From a virus, in the IMG/VR virus record IMGVR_UViG_3300025711_000237, positions 1-23,198 of that record: a stretch of DNA of 23,198 nt; one strand, given 5' to 3'. Shown piece after piece: positions 1-7,358 of the stretch. The notes under the pieces were generated by a model that was not told where the DNA came from, made no database searches, and saw nothing but the letters and a program-made list of their open reading frames with translations. A program made the translations under genes and the position numbers. Each line of letters begins with the position of its first letter. Within the stretch, counting starts at the first letter, position 1.

Positions 1-441
1 GTGATATTCATAAGCGCCGGACGGCCCCGCCACGCTCATGCCCTCAAAGGCGGCGGGGATGCGTTGGCGCAAATCAGCGTCAGCCTCCATCACGGCCGCG
101 ACCGGCGGCACCGCCTCTGCATCGGCAGGCGTAATGACCAGGCGTTGAACGTCATTGTTGGCGGCCAGCTGGTCGAGGTCTGAGCCGAGGGCATAAGCCA
201 CCATCACGGCCTGTGCTGCCTCATTGACGCGTTGGCGCAAAATCACTTCGCGATAGGCGTTCTCCTGCAACAGTTTCACCATCGGCTCAGATTCCAGCGT
301 CAGCGTGCGGGCTATCGCGTCTTGCTGGTCAGTGGGATAAAGAGAAACAAGTGTGGCTTTTCGCTCCGCCAGCAAGGTTTCATAGTCCAGTGTTTCGACG
401 ACGTTCGGCGCGGGTAACTGGCTTAGGTCAATGGTTGCCAT
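1..441 (-). CDS. J: Baseplate assembly protein gpJ, N-terminal part (cut by window edge)
   Basis: This is the P2 gpJ (T4 gp6-like) baseplate wedge protein, part of the ring that surrounds the tail hub at the distal end of the tail. Only the first 147 codons are inside the window; the frame stays open to base 1. The start ATG is at 441, five bases after the W stop. The N-terminus reads MATIDLSQLPAPNVVETLDY and continues with LLAERKATLVSLYP and LLQENAYREVILRQRVNEA, which closely matches P2 gpJ as I remember it. It lies directly downstream of W in the V-W-J order of P2 and should share the late V transcript. Confidence 0.95.
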   Translation of the reverse strand, partial: MATIDLSQLPAPNVVETLDYETLLAERKATLVSLYPTDQQDAIARTLTLESEPMVKLLQENAYREVILRQRVNEAAQAVMVAYALGSDLDQLAANNDVQRLVITPADAEAVPPVAAVMEADADLRQRIPAAFEGMSVAGPSGAYEYH

Positions 442-445
442 GTCT

Positions 446-796
446 TCAGCTCACAGGTAAGGAAATGGAAAAAGCCGCCGCCGTGTCAACGCGGGTACCG
501 GTCATCTCAACCACCATTTTCCCCTCTTCTGTCGAGCCGTAGGTGATGCCGGTCAGGTTGACGCGTGGCTCCCATTTGAGGACGGCCATGTAACAGGCGG
601 CCATGATTTGCAGCGGCAGCGCGGGGTTCATAGGCATATCTATCAGGTCAGATAGCATCGACCCGTATTCGCGGCGCATGACGCGCGAGCCGATAGGCGT
701 GCCGAGAATGTCACTCAGCGACTGGCGAATGTGGTCAAGGTCTTCAATAGCCAGCCCGCTGTTGCGATTCATGCCGAGGTATTTTGCATTAGCCAT
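446..796 (-). CDS. W: Baseplate assembly protein gpW (T4 gp25-like)
   Basis: This 116-aa protein is P2 gpW, the gp25/lysozyme-like baseplate wedge component that links the sheath to the baseplate. P2 gpW has nearly the same length. The diagnostic central stretch LGTPIGSRVMRREYGS is present, followed by LIDMPMNP. The start ATG at 796 lies inside the end of V (8-base overlap) and is preceded by an AGAGGG ribosome-binding site six bases upstream. It is tightly coupled between V and J. Confidence 0.95.
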   Translation of the reverse strand: MANAKYLGMNRNSGLAIEDLDHIRQSLSDILGTPIGSRVMRREYGSMLSDLIDMPMNPALPLQIMAACYMAVLKWEPRVNLTGITYGSTEEGKMVVEMTGTRVDTAAAFSISLPVS

Positions 797-1433
797 AGGT
801 GCCCTCTGTTTTGTCTCCGCCGTGCATCACGCCGCCGTGGGAATGGTTATCGACCGCGATACCGTTTGAGGCGAGCGTGCCGCCCGAATGGTTGATATCG
901 CCGTGCATCTCGCCGCCTCCGGTGACCTTAAGCGTTTTGGTCACCAGCTCATGGGTGCATTCGACCGTGGGGGAATCCAGCAAGATTTTTTGCGAGGCCG
1001 TCACCGTCACCACTTTGGCGGCGGCAGTAATGGACTCGGACGCCTCGATGTTCGCGGAGGTGATCCCGATAGCCTTTAGCTCGCCGGTTGCGGGCTCGTA
1101 CTCAATCACCGCGCCGTCGGAAAAAGCGAAGTGAAGCGCCTCGGCAGAGGCCGAAGGGGCGGGAAAGTTGTCGGAGAAAATACCCGGCAAAACGAGAGCA
1201 GCATTCAGCTCACCGCCCAGGGAAAAAATCAGCACCTGCTCACCCACTGTAGGGGCGAACCATGTACGGGTTGCACCCGCACGGGCGCTAAGCCATTGCA
1301 GCCAGTCAGTAGTGTTTTCGCCGGTGAGCACGCGACACTTTCCCGCGACCAGGTCAACGTCAGTGACGGTGCCAATGCGGATCAGGTTGCGAACAAGGCG
1401 CAGGGTTTCGTTGAGTTCTTCGAGTAGATTCAT
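789..1433 (-). CDS. V: Baseplate spike protein gpV
   Basis: P2 gpV is the membrane-piercing tail spike at the tip of the contractile tail. This copy is 214 aa from the chosen ATG at 1433. From there MNLLEELNETLRLVRNLIRI aligns residue for residue with the P2 N-terminus. A longer reading from a TTG at 1469 has no P2 counterpart. Family landmarks are DWLQWLSARAGATRTWFAP (OB-like domain), VGEQVLIFSLGGEL, and a C-terminal beta-helix ending in NHSHGGVMHGGDK, which resembles the His-rich metal-binding tip of P2 spikes. There is no convincing Shine-Dalgarno before ATG 1433, and an Ogr-type box lies only about 50 bases upstream. Confidence 0.94.
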   Translation of the reverse strand: MNLLEELNETLRLVRNLIRIGTVTDVDLVAGKCRVLTGENTTDWLQWLSARAGATRTWFAPTVGEQVLIFSLGGELNAALVLPGIFSDNFPAPSASAEALHFAFSDGAVIEYEPATGELKAIGITSANIEASESITAAAKVVTVTASQKILLDSPTVECTHELVTKTLKVTGGGEMHGDINHSGGTLASNGIAVDNHSHGGVMHGGDKTEGTYG

Positions 1434-1479
1434 GAAGACATTACATAGATTATTTAAAAAAACATCCAAGCCATGATTC

Positions 1480-1497
1480 TGTGCAGGTCATGAGACA
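1480..1497 (-). promoter_or_regulatory. Ogr/Delta-type late activator box upstream of V
   Basis: The sequence shows TGT, twelve bases, then ACA at 1480-1497. On the V strand this reads as GTTGT-N12-ACA. P2 late promoters are activated by Ogr, which binds TGT-N12-ACA dyads centred near -55. Here the centre is at 1488.5, so +1 would fall close to 1434, next to the V start codon. A TATGTA hexamer at 1442-1447 on the minus strand could be the -10. Assignment as the V-W-J promoter is inferred from motif and position. Confidence 0.7.
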
Positions 1498-1543
1498 ACT
1501 GATATATTTGTCATTCCATTGAAAAGCTTAATTGAGGGTGAAA

Positions 1544-2635
1544 ATGATTTATTTCGAAGAAATCGGAGTTAAACGTTTGGTTGATAGGTATGTTAGAAAT
1601 CTTGAAGTACTAGTAAAATCTAATGAACCAGAAACTCCGGAGAAAAACGAAAGCTTTACGAGTACAAGAGATAAAGCGATATTACTAATTCTTAGGTCTA
1701 TACAAAATGCACCATCTGAGTGGGATGCATCATGCCCATTTAATATTCAACACATATCAGGGCATTTATCAACCGCATTGAGCGAGGACGCGTTTACTAA
1801 TGAAGGATTAGATGATGTGTTCTCTGTTCTTTTTAGGTTTTTGATGGAGAGATATATATCTACTCCAGATGAGTTCATATCGATATTTCAGAGTGTTAGA
1901 CACTTCGCCATAGCTAGGTCTAATGAGTTTTCTGCTGATGCCAAAGTACAGATTGAGTATGCCATTCGAGAAATGCCAATTGGATTGTTTAAAATGGTTA
2001 TGAATGGCGAAAGCATGCAAAGCATAAAAACGTTACATGCAACCATTGCCAATATTGATAATCTAAGAAAAGAATGGGATGCAGAACTTAAATTAAAAAC
2101 AGATGAAGTTAATGCATTGAGGGATGCATTAGATAAACAAACCATTGCTTTTAACTTCGTTGGATTGTACGAAGGGTTTAATACATTAAGCAATATCAAA
2201 CGATTGGAAATTTTCCGGTCTAGAATATTGGTTGGGTTTTTGGCAATGCTGGTTATATCCCCTTTATTGTTCGAGATCTATAGATTTATCAAAGCAGACT
2301 CTAGTAATTTATCTTTAGTACATTATGCTTCAGTAATACCTATAATTTCAATTACAATCATATTCATTTATTTCTTTAGGATTTCCCTACAGTCGCTCAA
2401 CTCGTCAAAAGCGCAAAGAGACCAAATTGAGCTTAGAAAAACACTATGTACCTTCATTCAACACTATGTTAGATACTCTGCAGAAATTAAGAAAGATGAC
2501 CCTGATTCACTTACAAAATTTGAAAATATAATATTTTCAAATATTCTGCCTAATGGTAATGACATACCATCAGCTTATGATGGTATTGAGCAACTTGCAA
2601 AACTGATTACTAGTGTTAAGTCATCTAAGAGCTGA
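1544..2635 (+). CDS. Unrecognised two-TM membrane protein, insertion between V and S
   Basis: I do not recognise this 363-aa protein. The ATG at 1544 is chosen because GAGG (1534-1537) sits six bases before it; a TTG twelve bases earlier is in frame but lacks such a site. Visible layout: a soluble, mostly helical N-terminal part (about 1-155); a charged heptad-like helix (about 160-205, with LRKEWDAELKLKTDEVNALR); two hydrophobic segments (about 228-249 and 259-279) separated by a short loop; and a polar C-terminal tail of about 85 residues. It is strongly AT-rich and lies on the opposite strand to the late operon around it. P2 carries the non-essential orf30 in this gap. The site and codon use suggest a horizontally acquired moron, perhaps an exclusion or effector protein; that role is inference only. 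Confidence 0.85.
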   Translation: MIYFEEIGVKRLVDRYVRNLEVLVKSNEPETPEKNESFTSTRDKAILLILRSIQNAPSEWDASCPFNIQHISGHLSTALSEDAFTNEGLDDVFSVLFRFLMERYISTPDEFISIFQSVRHFAIARSNEFSADAKVQIEYAIREMPIGLFKMVMNGESMQSIKTLHATIANIDNLRKEWDAELKLKTDEVNALRDALDKQTIAFNFVGLYEGFNTLSNIKRLEIFRSRILVGFLAMLVISPLLFEIYRFIKADSSNLSLVHYASVIPIISITIIFIYFFRISLQSLNSSKAQRDQIELRKTLCTFIQHYVRYSAEIKKDDPDSLTKFENIIFSNILPNGNDIPSAYDGIEQLAKLITSVKSSKS

Positions 2636-2642
2636 TGCTTAA

Positions 2643-3101
2643 TTAGCTGATTGATATCCTTGAAAGTATTAATTCATTAATATCAACCTGAAGCTCAGAC
2701 GACATACCTAACAACAGCCTCGCATCATACTGAACATCCTTATCCTTAGCATTTTTAGACGGCCTGTCACGCAGGCCGTAGTGATGCACCCGCGCCATGC
2801 GTTGAACGCTGCCCGCAAACTCCACCGTGGCGTCGTTGCTGGTGCCTTTCGCCTTCATGTACTTATTGGTGCGCAGCTTGGCGAACATCTCCCGCTTAAC
2901 CCGCCCCTTTTTGGCCCTGATTGAATGTTTCTTTCTGGCAGCAAAGGGCGTGCCGTCCGGCGCGCGCTGCGCCTTGATGTTTTGTTGCTGGCTGGCGCGC
3001 AGCTTCTTCGCAATCTCGGCGGCCATCTTCTTACGGGAAGCGGGTGAGAGATTGGCAATCAGCGCAGACAGGCGTTCTTCAAAGGCGGTTAATTCACTCA
3101 T
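2643..3101 (-). CDS. S: Tail completion protein gpS
   Basis: P2 gpS completes the tail so that it can join the head. This copy is 152 aa from the ATG at 3101; a GTG nine bases upstream gives a longer reading but P2-type proteins begin near this ATG. Family landmarks are FEERLSALIANLSPASRKKM near the N-terminus and the strongly conserved QRAPDGTPFAARKK. It is very basic, as is usual for the family. It overlaps the end of R by 8 bases, which fits translational coupling. The last ~25 codons, next to the inserted membrane-protein gene, are more AT-rich than the rest, so the C-terminus may have been altered at that junction. Confidence 0.93.
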   Translation of the reverse strand: MSELTAFEERLSALIANLSPASRKKMAAEIAKKLRASQQQNIKAQRAPDGTPFAARKKHSIRAKKGRVKREMFAKLRTNKYMKAKGTSNDATVEFAGSVQRMARVHHYGLRDRPSKNAKDKDVQYDARLLLGMSSELQVDINELILSRISIS

Positions 3102-3561
3102 GCCATTCACTTACCAGCTTGCCGTCGGCGAACAGTTTTGTCGGTGGTGTGTCGTTTTCAGGCTCCGGCGGTTCGGGTACGTGGTCAACGTGTAGCGCGC
3201 CGTTGATGTCTTTAACAATCACTCTCTCGGTGAGCTGCAAATCAATACTGATATCAATGGTTTTATCGCTTATCACATCTACCTTGAAGGTGTAGCCGGT
3301 ATCACGTTTTTCTTTCGTGGCCATGATGTCCGGCTGATTCACGCGCAGCCAGGCGAGCACCGGCACAATGAGTAAATCCACATCGCCGGAATAGTCGGTA
3401 ATAACGATATTGAGCTGATACTGATACTCAAACGACAGCGAAGCGGCCAGCGTCGAGACTATGCGGCCGTGCTCCACAAACATGTTAAAACTATCGGGAT
3501 TGCGTTGCAGGTAGGGAGAGGTTTTCGTCAACGCTTCGCGCAGCTGTTTGGGTTTCAACAT
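3094..3561 (-). CDS. R: Tail completion protein gpR
   Basis: P2 gpR acts with gpS in tail completion. At 155 aa it has the P2 length. The core STLAASLSFEYQYQLNIVI, DVDLLIVPVLAWLRVNQPDI and the C-terminal LFADGKLVSEWHE match P2 gpR. The ATG at 3561 follows an AGGAG site. Its 5' end overlaps the out-of-frame 3' end of the LysC-like gene by 71 bases and its 3' end overlaps S, so lysis and tail-completion genes are interlocked as in P2. Confidence 0.95.
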   Translation of the reverse strand: MLKPKQLREALTKTSPYLQRNPDSFNMFVEHGRIVSTLAASLSFEYQYQLNIVITDYSGDVDLLIVPVLAWLRVNQPDIMATKEKRDTGYTFKVDVISDKTIDISIDLQLTERVIVKDINGALHVDHVPEPPEPENDTPPTKLFADGKLVSEWHE

Positions 3562-3814
3562 CGTATTTCTCCTGGCACTGTTTTACGGCTTCAATCTGTA
3601 AACCACATGAGGCCAGCGCGGTTTCAAGCTGGCGTATATCGGCAGTTAAATCACCGTTGGCTTTGGGATTACTGGCCGGAAAAGGACAGCTTGTTACCCT
3701 CGGACACCCAACGTAAATAATCGTTGGCGCTGGCGAAGGCGGGGCGCTGTTGCAGCCGGACAACAACGCCAGGCAAAGCAGTAGTAACCCAGTTTCTAAA
3801 CGTTTCATTTTCAC
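3491..3814 (-). CDS. lysC: Outer-membrane spanin lipoprotein (LysC/Rz1-like)
   Basis: This is the small outer-membrane partner of the spanin pair that fuses inner and outer membranes at the last step of lysis. The N-terminus is a lipoprotein signal with lipobox LLSGC, the lipidated Cys being residue 21, followed by a Pro-rich stretch (NSAPPSPAP) as in Rz1 proteins. It is 107 aa, longer than lambda Rz1 and closer to P2 LysC. I take GTG 3814 as start because AGAGG lies seven bases upstream; an ATG two codons later is possible. About 146 bases overlap the lysB gene in another frame. Confidence 0.85.
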   Translation of the reverse strand: MKMKRLETGLLLLCLALLSGCNSAPPSPAPTIIYVGCPRVTSCPFPASNPKANGDLTADIRQLETALASCGLQIEAVKQCQEKYDVETQTAARSVDENLSLPATQSR

Positions 3815-4082
3815 TGATTAACCTCTGAATTTTTACCTCACGGGCTCGCGCTGCCGCCCCGGCCTCACCGAGCGATACCCGTAACGCCAGCTCGCTTTTT
3901 TCCCGTTCAGCAGATTCGCTTTGCAGGCGTGAAATGGCCGCGTCTCGGCTTTCTATACCGGCAGACAGCGTGCCGATTATCTGGTTAGCGCTTTGCAAAT
4001 CGCCCGCTAACAGATGGCTGTACCAGCCCGTACCGGCCAGCGCCAACAGCGCGATAATCAACAGCCCAATAGCAATACGCAT
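3669..4082 (-). CDS. lysB: Inner-membrane spanin / lysis regulator (LysB/Rz-like)
   Basis: A 137-aa protein with one N-terminal membrane anchor (MRIAIGLLIIALLALAGTGW) followed by a long periplasmic coiled coil (ANQIIGTLSAGIESRDAAIS, REKSELALRVSLGE, AREVKIQRLISENE). That is the plan of Rz-type i-spanins and of P2 LysB. The ATG at 4082 comes one base after the endolysin stop (TGAGATG), which points to termination-reinitiation. The lysC gene starts inside it, as expected for an Rz/Rz1 pair. P2 LysB is reported to affect lysis timing; membrane fusion with LysC is the likely main job here. Confidence 0.85.
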   Translation of the reverse strand: MRIAIGLLIIALLALAGTGWYSHLLAGDLQSANQIIGTLSAGIESRDAAISRLQSESAEREKSELALRVSLGEAGAAARAREVKIQRLISENETFRNWVTTALPGVVVRLQQRPAFASANDYLRWVSEGNKLSFSGQ

Positions 4083-4083
4083 C

Positions 4084-4590
4084 TCACACCCCACTCAGGC
4101 AAAGTTTGCGCTCGGCCAGGCGTCGGCGCTCCAGACCCGACGACACTACACCGTTGACATAAACCCAGCGTGGCAGCTGATTGCAGGCTTTCGACCACTG
4201 GCCCTTATTGATAAAAAACGCCAGGGTAGATTTACAGGCAGCGGTAATGCCGACGTTAAACGCGAACGCCACCACGGCGTCGTAGACCTGCTGGGGCATG
4301 GCGACGGCCATACAGCGCGCCATCGCCCGTTCGACCATCATCACGTCGGCAATCAGATTGCTCGCCGCCTGGCGCTCCGTGATGTGACTGCGGACGCTGA
4401 CACCGGCGGTGTGGCCAATGCCGTTTGTCCAGGTCCCCGCCTGGCATTGGTAAGGGGAGAGCTGACACCCTTCAAAATCGGCAATCAGGCGCAAACCGGC
4501 TTCGGAGGTATGCAACTGCTGATAATCGGGGAGCGTGGCGGCAATCAGCAGGACCGCCGCCGCCAGACAGCGTTTAACGATTGAATTCAT
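4084..4590 (-). CDS. SAR endolysin, GH24 lysozyme (P1 Lyz type)
   Basis: A muramidase that cleaves peptidoglycan at lysis, occupying the position of P2 gene K although K is not used as the symbol here because the residues match P1 Lyz. The N-terminus (residues 6-20) is a weak hydrophobic signal-anchor-release segment rich in Ala. The catalytic residues read E40, C49, T55 (FEGCQLSPYQCQAGTWTNGI), with a further Cys at 42 and one in the SAR helix at C8. P1 Lyz uses exactly this pattern (Glu, Cys, Thr, with a caging disulfide swapped by the SAR Cys). The start at 4590 has GAGG nearby and overlaps the holin end by 17 bases. Confidence 0.93.
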   Translation of the reverse strand: MNSIVKRCLAAAVLLIAATLPDYQQLHTSEAGLRLIADFEGCQLSPYQCQAGTWTNGIGHTAGVSVRSHITERQAASNLIADVMMVERAMARCMAVAMPQQVYDAVVAFAFNVGITAACKSTLAFFINKGQWSKACNQLPRWVYVNGVVSSGLERRRLAERKLCLSGV

Positions 4591-4804
4591 TGGCTACCTC
4601 TTCACTCATCCCCCGCGTGCGCAGCAGTTCAAGCGTTTTACGGCGGTAGTGCCAGTTCACGATGGCGCTGACCAGGTTGATAATCAGTGTCCCTACCGCG
4701 ACCAGGCTACCGACCATAAAGGCGATATCCTGCGGTGAATGGCGGCTAAACCAGGCGAGCAGCAGCGAGACAAAATAGGCGAAGGCCGTTTGTAGTCGTT
4801 CCAT
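4574..4804 (-). CDS. Holin, two-TM class
   Basis: A 76-aa protein with two hydrophobic segments (about residues 7-19 and 27-50) and a basic tail (HYRRKTLELLRTR), lying immediately before the endolysin. That size, topology and place identify a class II holin in the slot of P2 gene Y. With a SAR endolysin a small pinholin that only depolarises the membrane would be enough, but the sequence does not say whether large holes form. The ATG at 4804 lies two bases beyond the X stop. Confidence 0.85.
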   Translation of the reverse strand: MERLQTAFAYFVSLLLAWFSRHSPQDIAFMVGSLVAVGTLIINLVSAIVNWHYRRKTLELLRTRGMSEEVANEFNR

Positions 4805-4806
4805 GT

Positions 4807-5010
4807 TTAATCCCAGAGTTGGACGGTTTCGCGCACAGTGGCGTCGGTGATTTCCGGCATCTCCACCGCGTAGCCGTGGGGTAACATCACCCCCACGTCT
4901 GCCAGCCCTGGATTCGCCAAAAGAACCTGTTCAAGCACAGATTCGGTGCGGCCGTAATAGCGCCAGCACATCAAATCAACCGTATCCCCCTGCTGTGCAT
5001 AGGCTTTCAT
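4807..5010 (-). CDS. X: Tail protein gpX
   Basis: P2 gpX is an essential LysM-like tail protein. The 67-aa product has P2 length and reads MKAYAQQGDTVDLMCWRYYG near the start, then VLLANPGLADVGVMLPHGYA and a C-terminal VQLWD, all close to P2 gpX. The ATG at 5010 shares its A with the stop of L (TGATG), so it is translationally coupled; a GTG one codon upstream is less likely. Confidence 0.94.
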   Translation of the reverse strand: MKAYAQQGDTVDLMCWRYYGRTESVLEQVLLANPGLADVGVMLPHGYAVEMPEITDATVRETVQLWD

Positions 5011-5474
5011 CACAGTAGCCCGATAATGCAGGCCGAGCGCCCGGCGATTTTGCTGATACTGAACCGCGCATCACGCCACAACTCATCAGCAGACACGTTG
5101 ATTTCTTCCGCCTTGCGGGTGCCGCTGGCGTCATACCCGCGATAACGCTCAACGATGGTCGCGCCTGTCAACGCGCACACGGCAGCCTCGTAGTGCGTCA
5201 GCTTGATGCTTTCGCCGTCTATCTTGTCGGCGGGAACTTCGGCAAGCGTGAGATAGCCCGCATCCATTTGCTCGGTGCGGTAGTCGTACAGCTCGGCGTT
5301 CACTTCTGAAATCGCCGTTTTCACCGCCTGGCGCAGACGCTCGGCCGTCACGGTGCCCTCATAGCGCAGGGAGGCGCGCAGGCTTTTCAGGTCAACGTCC
5401 GGCCAGAAATAGGTGTTTTTAATCGGCAGCTCGTCAGCATCTGACGGCTTTGGGGCCGGTATTACTAGCGACAT
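5010..5474 (-). CDS. L: Head completion protein gpL
   Basis: P2 gpL finishes the DNA-filled head before tail attachment. The protein is 154 aa from ATG 5474, which has AGAGG five to six bases upstream; an earlier in-frame ATG at 5510 has no such site. Landmarks are YFWPDVDLKSLRASLRYEG, TVTAERLRQAVKTAISEVNA and a C-terminal LWRDARFSISKIAGR. Position between M and X is as in P2. Confidence 0.93.
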   Translation of the reverse strand: MSLVIPAPKPSDADELPIKNTYFWPDVDLKSLRASLRYEGTVTAERLRQAVKTAISEVNAELYDYRTEQMDAGYLTLAEVPADKIDGESIKLTHYEAAVCALTGATIVERYRGYDASGTRKAEEINVSADELWRDARFSISKIAGRSACIIGLL

Positions 5475-5567
5475 AATGACCTCTGAATGGGGGACGGTGG
5501 ACGACGGCATTAACGCGGTAAAAACCGGTCGCAGCCGTCGTGCCGTCCTGCTCGGGGAGCATGCTTT

Positions 5568-6230
5568 TTAGCCGCTGGCCTTGTTGCGTAACTCACGTGC
5601 CAGCCGCTCAATATCCTTGACGACACCGCAGCGGTCGTGCAGCTGCAGCGCCCGTTTTAAATGCTCTAACGCCTCCAAAGCCCTGCCCGCATCGCGCAGC
5701 ACATACCCGATAATCTTGTGCAGCTTGGCGCGCACCTGGTCGGGCATATCTTCTGCGCTCGTCAGCTCCAATGTTGCCAGCAGCGGCGCGGGGTCTACCG
5801 CGTCCTTTGCCGTCCAGGCGCGGGTAGCCGCTTCGGCGACGTCCTCGGCCAGCAAATAGGCCGTGCTGTTGCGCTTGTAGCTGTCCGGCGGCACCAGACC
5901 AAAGCGCAGCGCATAGCGGGCGATAGCCAGCGCGCCGGTAATGTCTCCAGCATCAAGACGCCAAATCATGACGGTCATTAAGATGGCATCTTGCGCGCCG
6001 CGCCCCTCGCTCAGGACACCGTTCACCCAGGGCGCATAGTCGGGCAGCAAGCGCCGTTTGATTTCGGCTTTCTTCTCCATCGACCGCACTTTTTTCAGGG
6101 TGCGTTTGTCCTCGTTGAGTTTCAGCATCATCAGCTCGTAGCCGTTGGCGTGGCGCAGCGGGCCAGATACCTGCTGCGCTGCTTCAACCGCTGACTGGCG
6201 CATTAAGTGACGGCGGGCAGGGCTTAACAT
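5568..6230 (-). CDS. M: Terminase small subunit gpM
   Basis: P2 gpM is the endonuclease subunit that, with gpP, cuts at cos and starts packaging. The 220-aa protein begins MLSPARRHLMRQSAVEAAQQ and contains LKLNEDKRTLKKVRSMEKKA and DAILMTVMIWRLDAGDITGA, typical of gpM. The ATG at 6230 is three bases past the N stop, so the two genes are coupled. The C-terminal third (HKIIGYVLRDAGRALEALEH) looks TPR-like. Confidence 0.93.
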   Translation of the reverse strand: MLSPARRHLMRQSAVEAAQQVSGPLRHANGYELMMLKLNEDKRTLKKVRSMEKKAEIKRRLLPDYAPWVNGVLSEGRGAQDAILMTVMIWRLDAGDITGALAIARYALRFGLVPPDSYKRNSTAYLLAEDVAEAATRAWTAKDAVDPAPLLATLELTSAEDMPDQVRAKLHKIIGYVLRDAGRALEALEHLKRALQLHDRCGVVKDIERLARELRNKASG

Positions 6231-6233
6231 GGC

Positions 6234-7298
6234 TTACTCTCCGGCCGGTTCTTTGGCGGCCTTAAATTCGCCGAGCTGAATATTTTCGACCAGCGCGCCG
6301 CAGCCGTAGTCCTCCACCACGTAATCCTCGTTGATGGATTCGTAGTTTTCGATGCGGTCGCGCTTCGCCACTTCATCGACCATGCGGCGGTTAGTGCCCT
6401 CCTGCCAGTAGATGGACAAGTTATCCAGGCGGGTGATCAACAATGCATTCGCGGGGAAGTACGGCACGCGCACGGCAGGCAGGTTGCCGATACGTTTCTG
6501 GCTGACAATCATGTCTCCGGCCAGCGCCTCGGTGTTGGCCTGCTTTTGGTTGATGAGCGGGAAATACTTGTCGGCCAGCAGTTGACGGCCGCAAATCACG
6601 ACCAGCTCGGGGTCTTCCTGATACCACGGCTCAATCAGGGTATTGGTGGCATCCAGCACCAGCGCGTCGAGGTTTTCATAATCGCCGTTCTCGCCGACAC
6701 GAACCGTTTCAGAGAGTACCGTGCCATCTTTGGCGCGGGTTTTGCTCATCACGCGCTTTGGCGCATTGGTGCGGTACTTCTGCAGCCAGCCCACGGCCAC
6801 GTCCTGCAGCAAAGGATTGGCGACGCGGTTGGAAGTTTTGGCACGGCTGGTGCCGTTGAAGCCGACCATAATGCGGTCGAGTGCCTGGCGCTGGATGATC
6901 GCGTCACGTAGTCGGGTCTGAAAATCTTCGTAACGCGCCCACAGGTCAATGGTGTTATAGCGAATGTGGAAATCGTAGTTAACCTGCTGGCACTCGTAGC
7001 CTTCGCTGTCGAGCGAGGCAAAGTCTGCCGTTTCGCGCTCGTCACCGCCCGAGGTGTCCGTGGTGCTGGCAATGGAGCCGCTGACGCCCACGCCGATTTT
7101 TTCACCCTTCATTTCGGCAACCGGCACGATATTGATGCGAGTCAGAAACTCGGAGGACTCCTGCACGCGGTTCATCAGCGTTTGGGTCACGGAAGGCTCG
7201 ACGCTGAATTTCTTGTTCAGGTCGCCGGTGTCTACGCCGTTCAGTTCGGCCAGGCGGGAGAGGAAAGCATTAAATTTAAATCGGGTTGCTGGACGCAT
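6234..7298 (-). CDS. N: Major capsid protein gpN
   Basis: P2 gpN forms the icosahedral shell. The 354-aa precursor matches P2 in length and begins MRPATRFKFNAFLSRLAELN. In P2 the first ~30 residues are cut off by gpO, so the leader here should be lost too. Other landmarks are LTRINIVPVAEMKGEKIGVG, NYDFHIRYNTIDLWARYEDF and MVGFNGTSRA. The ATG at 7298 has AGGAA eight bases upstream. It lies between O and M in the O-N-M late order. Confidence 0.96.
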   Translation of the reverse strand: MRPATRFKFNAFLSRLAELNGVDTGDLNKKFSVEPSVTQTLMNRVQESSEFLTRINIVPVAEMKGEKIGVGVSGSIASTTDTSGGDERETADFASLDSEGYECQQVNYDFHIRYNTIDLWARYEDFQTRLRDAIIQRQALDRIMVGFNGTSRAKTSNRVANPLLQDVAVGWLQKYRTNAPKRVMSKTRAKDGTVLSETVRVGENGDYENLDALVLDATNTLIEPWYQEDPELVVICGRQLLADKYFPLINQKQANTEALAGDMIVSQKRIGNLPAVRVPYFPANALLITRLDNLSIYWQEGTNRRMVDEVAKRDRIENYESINEDYVVEDYGCGALVENIQLGEFKAAKEPAGE

Positions 7299-7358
7299 GT
7301 GTATTTCCTAATCAGTTCAAAGTTTTTCAGGGTGTGCCTGGTATTCGGCGAGCCGCTA

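Noticed and set aside
789-1469. Longer gpV starting from TTG 1469
   Set aside because: The extra 12 residues have no match in P2 gpV, and the ATG at 1433 aligns exactly with the P2 N-terminus.
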